A DNA stretch of 5,478 bases from Bacilli bacterium (lineage in GTDB: Bacteria; Bacillota_I; Bacilli_A; ML615J-28; CAG-698): assembly GCA_028693885.1 (NCBI GenBank), contig JAQUUM010000095.1, positions 1-5,478 on the forward strand, in the 5' to 3' direction. The notes below the pieces were generated by a model, which searched no databases, was not told the DNA's origin, and worked only from the letters and a program-made list of their open reading frames with translations. Made by a program: the position numbers and the translations under genes. Positions 1 through 5,478 of this stretch are shown in pieces. The first letter of the stretch is position 1. Each line of letters begins with the position of its first letter.

Positions 1-695
1 AAGCATGGAGTAAAGCTTATAATGCTGATAAAGTTTCAATATTTGGTGGTATAGTAGTTTTAAACCAAGAAGTCTCTTTAGAAATAGCTAAAGAAATGAA
101 AGAAGTATTTTTAGAAGTAATAGTTGCCCCTGGTTATCAAAAAGAAGCTTTAGAGTTATTACAAACTAAGAAAAATTTAAGAGTTTTACAAATTAAAAAA
201 GATATTATGGTTAAGCAGTCAGAACATGCTTATGATTTGAAAAAAATAAATGGTGGATTGATTGTTCAAACTGTGGATAGTATTCTTTTAGGTGAAAAAA
301 TTGATAATGTTACTGTTGAAAAACCAACTAAAGAACAATTAGAGGATTTATTATTTGCTATGAAGATTGTAAAATTTGCAAAGTCAAATGGCATTGTAAT
401 TGCTAAAAACAAGCAATCTATTGGAATAGGTCCTGGCCAAGTTAATAGAATATGGGCTGCTAAACAATCGATTGAACATGCAAACGAATTGATTGGTGAG
501 GGAGTTACAAAAGGCGCGGTTTTAGCATCTGATGCATTCTTTCCTTTTGATGACGTTGTAAAAGTTGCTCACGAAGCAGGAATTAATGCAATAATTCAAC
601 CGGGGGGATCTTTAAGAGATCAAGATAGTATTGATAAATGTAATGAATTTAAAATAGCAATGGTATTTACAGGAGTTAGACACTTTAAACACTAA
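1..695 (+). CDS. purH: Bifunctional AICAR formyltransferase / IMP cyclohydrolase, C-terminal part (5' end outside window)
   Basis: PurH catalyses the last two steps of IMP synthesis: 10-formyl-THF-dependent formylation of AICAR, then ring closure. Only the end of the formyltransferase domain is present. The frame is open from base 3 with no start codon: the residues before the Met at base 96 already match the family (the segment containing V-S-I-F-G-G-I-V, then L-N-Q-E-V), so that Met is internal. Further family signatures follow: VIVAPGY, IGIGPGQVNRIWAAK, ASDAFFPFDD, IIQPGGSLRDQ and the terminal VFTGVRHFKH, which is the usual PurH C-terminus, so the 3' end is complete with a TAA stop. The Lys-His active-site region and the cyclohydrolase domain lie upstream of the window. 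The gene is followed after 20 bases by pyrB in the same direction, suggesting co-transcription of purine and pyrimidine genes. Identification is very secure. Confidence 0.97.
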   Translation, partial: AWSKAYNADKVSIFGGIVVLNQEVSLEIAKEMKEVFLEVIVAPGYQKEALELLQTKKNLRVLQIKKDIMVKQSEHAYDLKKINGGLIVQTVDSILLGEKIDNVTVEKPTKEQLEDLLFAMKIVKFAKSNGIVIAKNKQSIGIGPGQVNRIWAAKQSIEHANELIGEGVTKGAVLASDAFFPFDDVVKVAHEAGINAIIQPGGSLRDQDSIDKCNEFKIAMVFTGVRHFKH

Positions 696-703
696 ACAAA
701 GAA

Positions 704-709
704 AAGGAG
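704..709 (+). promoter_or_regulatory. Ribosome binding site of pyrB
   Basis: AAGGAG lies six bases before the pyrB ATG. It falls in the 20-base purH-pyrB gap, which holds nothing else: there is no inverted repeat, T-run or promoter-like pair of hexamers. The site fixes the pyrB start at 716. Confidence 0.85.
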
Positions 710-715
710 TATCTT

Positions 716-1579
716 ATGAAAAGTCTTAGAACATTAAAAGAATTAGAAATTAGCGAAATTTTAGAATTACTTGAAGATGCAAGAAAATTTAAAAATGGAA
801 TGGTTTACAAATTGACTGATAAAGTAATTGCTAATTTGTTCTTTGAACCATCTACAAGAACTCAAAACTCATTTAACATGGCAGAATTGAAGTTAGATAT
901 GAAAGTAATTAATTTCAATGCTGCTATGTCATCATTGCAAAAAGGTGAAACTTTCTATGATACTATTAAAACATTTGAAGCAATAGGAGTAGATGCTTTA
1001 GTAATTAGACATTCACAAGATAAATATTATGAAGAAATTAGCAATATTAAAGTTCCAATAATCAATGCTGGGGATGGCGTTTTAAGTCATCCTAGTCAAA
1101 CATTATTGGACCTTTTTACTATCTATGAAGAGTTTGGTAAGTTTGAAGGTTTAAAAGTTATGATAGTTGGAGATATTAAGCATTCAAGAGTAGCGCATGA
1201 AAATATTGATACAATGACTAGACTTGGTATGAAATGTTGTGTATCTGGAGCACTAGAATTTAAAGAAGATTGTTTTAACTGGAAAGATTTTGATGAAGGA
1301 TTACAAGAAGTAGATGTTGTAATGATGCTAAGAATTCAACATGAAAGACATAACGAAAAAATGCAAATATCTATTTCAGAGTATTTAGAAAAATACGGAT
1401 TAACTCATTCAAGAGTTAAAAAAATGAAACCTCAAGCCATAATAATGCATCCAGCACCATTCAATAGAGGTGTTGAGATTGCAGATAATGTTGCTGAATG
1501 TGAAAAATCGAGAATTTTTAAGCAAATTGAAAATGGAGTTTTTATAAGGCAAGCAATTATCAAAAGGAGTTTATCATGA
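716..1579 (+). CDS. pyrB: Aspartate carbamoyltransferase catalytic chain
   Basis: PyrB condenses carbamoyl phosphate with L-aspartate to give N-carbamoyl-aspartate, the committed step of cytosolic pyrimidine synthesis. The protein has 287 residues, slightly shorter than the usual ~300-310. The carbamoyl-phosphate-binding half shows FFEPSTRTQNSF (S46-T47-R48-T49), the SSLQKGE loop with K76 that is lent to the neighbouring subunit in the trimer, R98-H99, and SHPSQTLLDLF (H125, Q128). The aspartate-binding half shows VGDIKHSRVAHEN (R158), MLRIQHER (R206, Q208) and MHPAPFNRGVEIADNV. All expected active-site residues are therefore present. No regulatory chain (pyrI) is seen next to it; pyrC follows instead, as in Bacillus-type operons, which suggests an unregulated trimer (inference). 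The TGA stop overlaps the pyrC ATG as ATGA, so the two are probably translationally coupled. The substrate must come from the unusual CarA/CarB pair downstream. Confidence 0.97.
   Translation: MKSLRTLKELEISEILELLEDARKFKNGMVYKLTDKVIANLFFEPSTRTQNSFNMAELKLDMKVINFNAAMSSLQKGETFYDTIKTFEAIGVDALVIRHSQDKYYEEISNIKVPIINAGDGVLSHPSQTLLDLFTIYEEFGKFEGLKVMIVGDIKHSRVAHENIDTMTRLGMKCCVSGALEFKEDCFNWKDFDEGLQEVDVVMMLRIQHERHNEKMQISISEYLEKYGLTHSRVKKMKPQAIIMHPAPFNRGVEIADNVAECEKSRIFKQIENGVFIRQAIIKRSLS
1564..1569 (+). promoter_or_regulatory. Ribosome binding site of pyrC inside the pyrB 3' end
   Basis: AAGGAG lies six bases before the pyrC ATG and is embedded in the last codons of pyrB. The same sequence and spacing occur in front of pyrB. 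It supports the ATG at 1576 and the 4-base ATGA overlap. Confidence 0.85.
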
Positions 1580-2838
1580 TTTATACTTTGAAAAATGCAA
1601 AAATTTATGCGAATAAAAAAATAGAAAAAAAAGATATTTTGATAGTTGATGGAAAAATTACTAAAATTGATTTAGATATTAATGAAGGCAAAATAATTGA
1701 TTGTAAAAATAAATTAATTGCACCAGCCTTTATAGACCCTCATGTTCACAGTAGGGAACCAGGCTATGAGTATAAAGAAACAATAGCAACAGTAACAAAA
1801 GCTGCAGCTAAGGGAGGTTATACTAAGGTTTTTTTGATGCCTAACTTAAATCCTGTTCCGAGCAATTTAAGGGATTTAAATTTGATACTAAATATTATAA
1901 AAAAAGATGCTTTAATAGATTGTTATCAACTAGCTTCAATTACAAAAAATCAAACTGGAAAGGGTGAATTAAGCGATATTGAATTTATGGCACCTTATGT
2001 TGTTGGATTTTCAGATGATGGTAAGGGGATTGTTGATAGTAAAATGATGTATGAAGCAATGTTAAAAGCAAAAAAATATAAAAAAGCTATAATTGCTCAT
2101 GCAGAGGATGAAACTCTTCTTTATGGAGGGGTTATTCATAAAGGTAAATATAGTGAAGAAAAAAATCTTCCAGGAATTCTTTCAGCAAGTGAAACGGTTC
2201 AAGTAGCTAGAGATTTGGTACTTGCAGAATTAACTAAAGTACATTATCATTTATGTCATGTTTCAGCCAAAGAAACACTAGATTTAGTAAAATATTATAA
2301 AGATAGAGATGTTAATGTTACTGTTGAAGCTACTCCTCATCATATAATGCTAAATGAAGATGATTTAAAGGATAACGGAGTATATAAAGTTAATCCTCCA
2401 TTAAGAAGTAAAGAAGATCAAAAAGCAATAGTTGAAGCTATAAAAAATGGCTTGATTGATATGATTGCAACTGACCATGCACCTCATAGTGAAGAGGAAA
2501 AAAGTAAGGGGTTGTTGAACTCTTCTTTTGGTATGGTTGGTATTGAAATTTCCTTCAGTTTGTTGTATACTTACTTGGTTAAACAAAACAAGGTAAGTTT
2601 AGAAAAACTGTTAGATATGATGAGTATAAACATAAGCAAAGCATTTGAAATAGAAAATAACGAAATAATAATTGGGAATATGGCTAACCTAGTTATTATT
2701 GATTTAGATAAAGAGTTTATAATAGATAAAAATAAATTTGTTAGCAAAGGCAAGAATACTCCGTTTAATGGATATAAATGTTTTGGACAAATCATAATGA
2801 CGATTTCAAAAGGAGAAATAATATATGAGTTACAGTAA
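1576..2838 (+). CDS. pyrC: Dihydroorotase, class I
   Basis: PyrC is a zinc amidohydrolase that interconverts N-carbamoyl-aspartate and dihydroorotate, the third step of UMP synthesis. Its 420 residues are typical of class I (Bacillus-type, ~425), longer than the ~345-residue E. coli class II enzyme. Visible motifs, in order, are the metal site DPHVHSREPG (H56, H58, substrate Arg60), LMPN with Asn90, the SDDG motif (D147/D148) that supplies the metal-bridging Asp typical of class I, IIAHAED (H175), CHVSAKE (H228), ATPHH, NPPLR (N273) and IATDHAPHS with the catalytic Asp300. The end (IGNMANLVIIDL, then FNGYKCFGQ) matches the small composite beta domain. Small departures are Ser59 where Leu is usual in H-L-R-[ED], and Leu91 where the family usually has Thr after MPN; neither removes a catalytic residue. 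The gene overlaps pyrB by 4 bases and carA by 14 bases, so translational coupling is likely. Allantoinase or hydantoinase is unlikely given the pyr context. Confidence 0.95.
   Translation: MIYTLKNAKIYANKKIEKKDILIVDGKITKIDLDINEGKIIDCKNKLIAPAFIDPHVHSREPGYEYKETIATVTKAAAKGGYTKVFLMPNLNPVPSNLRDLNLILNIIKKDALIDCYQLASITKNQTGKGELSDIEFMAPYVVGFSDDGKGIVDSKMMYEAMLKAKKYKKAIIAHAEDETLLYGGVIHKGKYSEEKNLPGILSASETVQVARDLVLAELTKVHYHLCHVSAKETLDLVKYYKDRDVNVTVEATPHHIMLNEDDLKDNGVYKVNPPLRSKEDQKAIVEAIKNGLIDMIATDHAPHSEEEKSKGLLNSSFGMVGIEISFSLLYTYLVKQNKVSLEKLLDMMSINISKAFEIENNEIIIGNMANLVIIDLDKEFIIDKNKFVSKGKNTPFNGYKCFGQIIMTISKGEIIYELQ
2809..2815 (+). promoter_or_regulatory. Ribosome binding site of carA inside the pyrC 3' end
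   Basis: AAAGGAG lies nine bases before the carA ATG and within the final codons of pyrC. It supports the start at 2825 and the 14-base overlap. The N-terminus from this start (K-L-V-L-E-N-G-V-V-F-E-G) is where CarA proteins normally begin. Confidence 0.8.
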
Positions 2839-3898
2839 AAAATTAGTATTAGAAAATGGTGTTGTTTTTGAGGGGATTGGCTATGGAGCGGATGTAGAAG
2901 CAGTTGGAGAAGTTTTGATTAATACTTCAATGGTAGGGTATCAAGAAGTTGCCTCTGATTCTGTTTATTATGAGAAGATAGTAGTAATGACATACCCACT
3001 AATTGGTAGTTATGGAATAAATTGTGATTATGATGAAACTAAAAAAATAAAACCTATTGCATTTGTTGTTAGAGATTACAATGATCAACCATCTAACTTT
3101 AGATCAATAAAGACTTTGGCTGAATTGTCTGAGGAAAATGGAGTTTCAATATTGTCAGATGTAGATACAAGATACTTAACAACAATTTTAAGAGATCAAG
3201 GTACAATGCTTGGTATTGTTACTAATACAAGTAATTCAAACGAGTACTGTATGACTAAGATTAAGGAATATAAAGAAACTTTCAAACCAACTAGTAAGGT
3301 TAGTGTTAAGAAAAAATGGGTTTCAAAAACTGAAAATCCAAAATATGATGTTGCATTAATTGATTTAGGAACAACTTCGTTTCTTGTTAGTGCGCTTAAT
3401 AACAATAGATGCAATGTTACTATAGTTCCAGCTTCAATTAGAGCTGAAGAGTTAATGGCCTTAAATCCTGATGGTGTTATTTTATCAAATGGTCCAGGAA
3501 ATCCCGAGGATAATATAGAGTTGATAGACTTGGTTAAGAAAATTCAAGGTAAGTTTCCTTTAAATGGAGTTTCATTAGGAATGCAATTTATTGCACTAGC
3601 TAATAACGCTAAGACAAGAAAAATGAAATTAGGGCATTTTGGGTGTAACGTTCCTGTAAGAGAAATAGCGACTGGAAAAATAAAAATCACTACTCAAAAT
3701 AGTGCTTATGAAGTAATTGAAGAATCACTTGCTAAAACTGATTTAGAAGTGGTTTTTAAGAATGTTTTAGATACTACAATTCAAGGAATAAAAAATAATA
3801 AAAAATTAGTTTATGCGATTCAATATTATCCTGAGGATTCAGATGATTTTTATGGTATTTTTATAGAAAATATCAAGAAGCAACAACAGGGGGTTTAA
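2825..3898 (+). CDS. carA: Carbamoyl-phosphate synthetase small subunit with a degenerate glutaminase site (CarA/PyrAA-like)
   Basis: CarA normally hydrolyses glutamine and channels the ammonia to CarB. The 357-residue frame is intact and close to the usual ~360-380. The N-terminal CarA-specific domain (about 1-150) is clear: VGEVLINTSMVGYQE, TYPLIGSYGIN, QPSNFRS and DTRYLTTILR. The C-terminal class I amidotransferase domain (about 174-350) keeps the LSNGPGNP loop, LGMQFIALANNAKT and KMKLGHFGCN. However, the catalytic triad is broken. The nucleophile Cys (E. coli C269) is Ser250 in GVSLGMQ, and the catalytic His (H353) is Tyr335 in QYYPE; only Glu337 remains. Other usual residues are also replaced: the Ser of DPSY by Val47, the His of LGHQ by Met253, and the His-Gly of QNHG by Ser293-Ala294. 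By homology it should still bind CarB (it keeps D45 and most of the N-domain) but should not use glutamine. An ammonia-dependent enzyme like vertebrate CPS1 is inferred. It cannot be a random pseudogene remnant, as the frame and tight operon position are preserved. Confidence 0.93.
   Translation: MSYSKKLVLENGVVFEGIGYGADVEAVGEVLINTSMVGYQEVASDSVYYEKIVVMTYPLIGSYGINCDYDETKKIKPIAFVVRDYNDQPSNFRSIKTLAELSEENGVSILSDVDTRYLTTILRDQGTMLGIVTNTSNSNEYCMTKIKEYKETFKPTSKVSVKKKWVSKTENPKYDVALIDLGTTSFLVSALNNNRCNVTIVPASIRAEELMALNPDGVILSNGPGNPEDNIELIDLVKKIQGKFPLNGVSLGMQFIALANNAKTRKMKLGHFGCNVPVREIATGKIKITTQNSAYEVIEESLAKTDLEVVFKNVLDTTIQGIKNNKKLVYAIQYYPEDSDDFYGIFIENIKKQQQGV
3888..3894 (+). promoter_or_regulatory. Ribosome binding site of carB (AGGGGGT variant)
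   Basis: AGGGGGT lies seven bases before the carB ATG and overlaps the carA stop region. It differs from the consensus AGGAGGT by one base, which can still pair by G:U wobble with the 16S rRNA end. It is unlike the AAGGAG sites used by the other genes here. Confidence 0.65.
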
Positions 3899-3901
3899 AA
3901 T

Positions 3902-5478
3902 ATGCCGAAGAGAACAGATATAAAGAAAATTCTAGTTATTGGCTCAGGACCGATTGTAATTGGTCAGGCTGCTGAATTTGACTATGCAGGAACACAAGCT
4001 TGCCTTGCATTGAAAGAAGAAGGATATAAAGTAGTTTTAATCAATTCAAATCCAGCAACAATTATGACTGATACAATCATAGCTGACAAAGTTTATATGG
4101 AACCATTAAACTTAGAATTTGTATCTAGAATTATTAGAATGGAAAGACCAGATGCCTTACTCCCTACATTAGGTGGACAAACAGGATTGAATTTAGCTGT
4201 TCAATTACACCAAAAAGGAATTTTGGCTGAGTGTAGAGTTGAAGTAATTGGTACTTCAATCGAATCAATTGAAAATGGTGAAGATAGAGACTTATTTAAA
4301 AAATTGTGCGAAAGAATTTCAGAGCCTGTATTAGAAAGTTTTATTGCGACTAATAAAAAAGAAGCAATTCAATATGCAAATCAAATTGGATACCCAATTA
4401 TTGTGAGACCGGCTTATACTTTAGGAGGGACTGGTGGAGGTTTTGCTGACAATGATGCTCAACTATTGCATTTAGTAGAAACTGCTTTATCACTTTCTTC
4501 TAATAATACAGTACTTATAGAAAAGTCTATCAAAGGATTTAAAGAAATTGAATTCGAATGTATGAGAGATTATAATGGTACAACAATAGCAATTTGTTGT
4601 ATGGAAAACATCGATCCTGTTGGTGTACATACAGGGGACTCAATGGTTGTATGTCCGAGTCAAAGTTTAGCAAGCAAAGAATATAATATGTTGAGAGAAG
4701 CAAGTTTAAGAATAATTCAAGCTCTAGATATTAGAGGAGGATGCAATATTCAGTTTGCTCTTGACCCTAATAGTTTTGATTATTATGTTATTGAGGTTAA
4801 TCCAAGAGTTTCTCGTTCATCTGCTCTTGCAAGTAAAGCTAGTGGATATCCAATTGCTAGAGTAAGTTCAAAAATTGCTATCGGATTAAACTTAGAAGAG
4901 ATCGATATTTCAAGTACTAAAGCAAGTTTTGAACCTTCACTTGACTATGTAGTAGTAAAATTGCCGAGATTTCCTTTTGATAAATTTGTAAAAGCTAATA
5001 GAAATTTGTCTACTCAAATGAAAGCTACTGGAGAAGTAATGAGTATTGGTAGAACGTTTGAGGAAGCTTTTCTAAAGGGCATTAGATCACTTGAGATTAA
5101 TGTTAATCATATTTATCTTAAGAAAATGGCTGATATGTCGACTGATGATTTGCTTGTTAAAATAGCTAAGTCTTGTGATGAAGGTATTTTCGCTATTGCT
5201 GAATTATTAAGAAGAGATGTTGCAGTTAAAAAAATTTATGCAATTACAAAAATTGATGCATACTTTTTAAATAGAATTAAGGTTATAGTTGATTTTGAAA
5301 AAGTATTTCAAGCAAATCCGAGTATTGAAAATATTAAAAAAGCAAAACGCTTAGGATTTTCAGATGCTTATCTTGCTGGAATTATGGGGATGGATGAGAT
5401 TGAATTTTTTATTCTAAGAAAAAATAATAATATTTTCCCAGTTTATCATATGATTGATAGTTGTGCAGGAGAATTTAA
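3902..5478 (+). CDS. carB: Carbamoyl-phosphate synthetase large subunit, N-terminal half (3' end outside window)
   Basis: CarB makes carbamoyl phosphate from bicarbonate, ammonia and two ATP. The window holds 525 codons of about 1,060 with no stop. The first part is the carboxyphosphate-forming ATP-grasp domain (about 1-400): ILVIGSGPIVIGQAAEFDYAG, then NPATIMTD, LPTLGGQTGLN, EDRDLF (R129), VRPAYTLGGTGGG (R169), KEIEFE (E215, E217), GVHTGDS (H243), Gln284, and IEVNPRVSRSSALASKASGYPIA (E298, N300). These are the ATP- and metal-binding residues known from the E. coli enzyme, and all are intact. The rest is the oligomerisation domain, ending at the conserved DSCAGEF segment that precedes the second ATP-grasp domain. 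The start is three bases after carA and is supported by an AGGGGGT site. The regulatory C-terminal domain cannot be seen, so UMP control is unknown. Because its partner CarA lacks a glutaminase triad, this subunit probably works on ammonia delivered without glutamine hydrolysis (inference). Confidence 0.96.
   Translation, partial: MPKRTDIKKILVIGSGPIVIGQAAEFDYAGTQACLALKEEGYKVVLINSNPATIMTDTIIADKVYMEPLNLEFVSRIIRMERPDALLPTLGGQTGLNLAVQLHQKGILAECRVEVIGTSIESIENGEDRDLFKKLCERISEPVLESFIATNKKEAIQYANQIGYPIIVRPAYTLGGTGGGFADNDAQLLHLVETALSLSSNNTVLIEKSIKGFKEIEFECMRDYNGTTIAICCMENIDPVGVHTGDSMVVCPSQSLASKEYNMLREASLRIIQALDIRGGCNIQFALDPNSFDYYVIEVNPRVSRSSALASKASGYPIARVSSKIAIGLNLEEIDISSTKASFEPSLDYVVVKLPRFPFDKFVKANRNLSTQMKATGEVMSIGRTFEEAFLKGIRSLEINVNHIYLKKMADMSTDDLLVKIAKSCDEGIFAIAELLRRDVAVKKIYAITKIDAYFLNRIKVIVDFEKVFQANPSIENIKKAKRLGFSDAYLAGIMGMDEIEFFILRKNNNIFPVYHMIDSCAGEF

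Noticed and set aside
96..695. A separate short gene starting at the Met at base 96
   Set aside because: The frame is open upstream to the window edge and encodes conserved PurH residues before this Met, so it is the end of a longer gene.
696..715. Attenuator, terminator or PyrR-binding site between purH and pyrB
   Set aside because: Only 20 bases are available and they hold just the ribosome binding site; no stem-loop is visible.
2401..2795. Two overlapping minus-strand open frames (61 and 74 codons) within pyrC and a 72-codon one at 3196-3414 within carA
   Set aside because: They lie opposite well-conserved coding sequence, have no ribosome binding site or recognisable motif, and are compositional shadows.
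3572..3574. Sequencing error explaining Cys to Ser
   Set aside because: TCA differs from both Cys codons at two bases, and the surrounding pocket residues and the distant His are changed too, so one miscalled base cannot explain the pattern.
3650..3658. Cys274 (in GHFGCN) as a substitute nucleophile for the lost Cys
   Set aside because: It sits where the family has a small residue in the GH-x-G-x-N segment, not at the nucleophile elbow, and the catalytic His is also gone, so a relocated Cys mechanism is not supported.
2825..3898. carA as a pseudogene
   Set aside because: There is no frameshift or premature stop, the length is near normal, non-catalytic family motifs persist, and its start and stop are tightly fitted to pyrC and carB. 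Loss of function appears limited to the glutaminase site.
2825..3898. The degenerate amidotransferase being another class I family member (TrpG, GuaA or PyrG)
   Set aside because: The N-terminal CarA-specific domain and the position immediately before carB identify it as CarA.

Overview
This AT-rich window (about 30% G+C judged by eye on sampled lines) carries five genes on one strand with almost no non-coding DNA. It looks like a chromosomal stretch from a low-G+C Gram-positive bacterium (Bacillota, perhaps a Bacilli/Erysipelotrichia-like or gut-associated lineage). The gene order pyrB-pyrC-carA-carB matches the Bacillus-type pyrimidine operon, and every gene but carB (AGGGGGT) has an A-rich AAGGAG-type ribosome binding site. 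TGA is used as a stop (end of pyrB) and TGG as Trp, so the code is the standard bacterial one and not the Mycoplasma code. The species cannot be fixed from this sequence.

Layout: bases 1-695 hold the 3' end of purH (final steps of IMP synthesis). After only 20 bases comes pyrB (aspartate carbamoyltransferase, 716-1579). It overlaps pyrC (class I dihydroorotase, 1576-2838) by 4 bases, and pyrC overlaps carA (carbamoyl-phosphate synthetase small subunit, 2825-3898) by 14 bases. carB (large subunit, from 3902) starts 3 bases after carA and runs off the window after about its first half. There is no room for a terminator, a PyrR attenuator or a separate pyr promoter in the purH-pyrB gap, so purine and pyrimidine genes appear to share one transcript.

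Together carAB make carbamoyl phosphate, PyrB joins it to aspartate, and PyrC closes the ring to dihydroorotate: the first three steps of UMP synthesis.

The standout feature is CarA. It is a full-length, intact reading frame, but its glutaminase site is dismantled. The nucleophile Cys of the G-[IV]-C-L-G-H-Q elbow is Ser250, and the catalytic His of the Q-x-H-P-E motif is Tyr335. Several glutamine-pocket and tunnel-mouth positions are also changed. CarB keeps all the carboxyphosphate-site residues visible in the window. The simplest reading is a bacterial carbamoyl-phosphate synthetase that uses free ammonia (or ammonia from another donor) instead of glutamine. It would be convergent with the vertebrate urea-cycle enzyme CPS1, which also has Ser in place of the Cys, but here the loss goes further.
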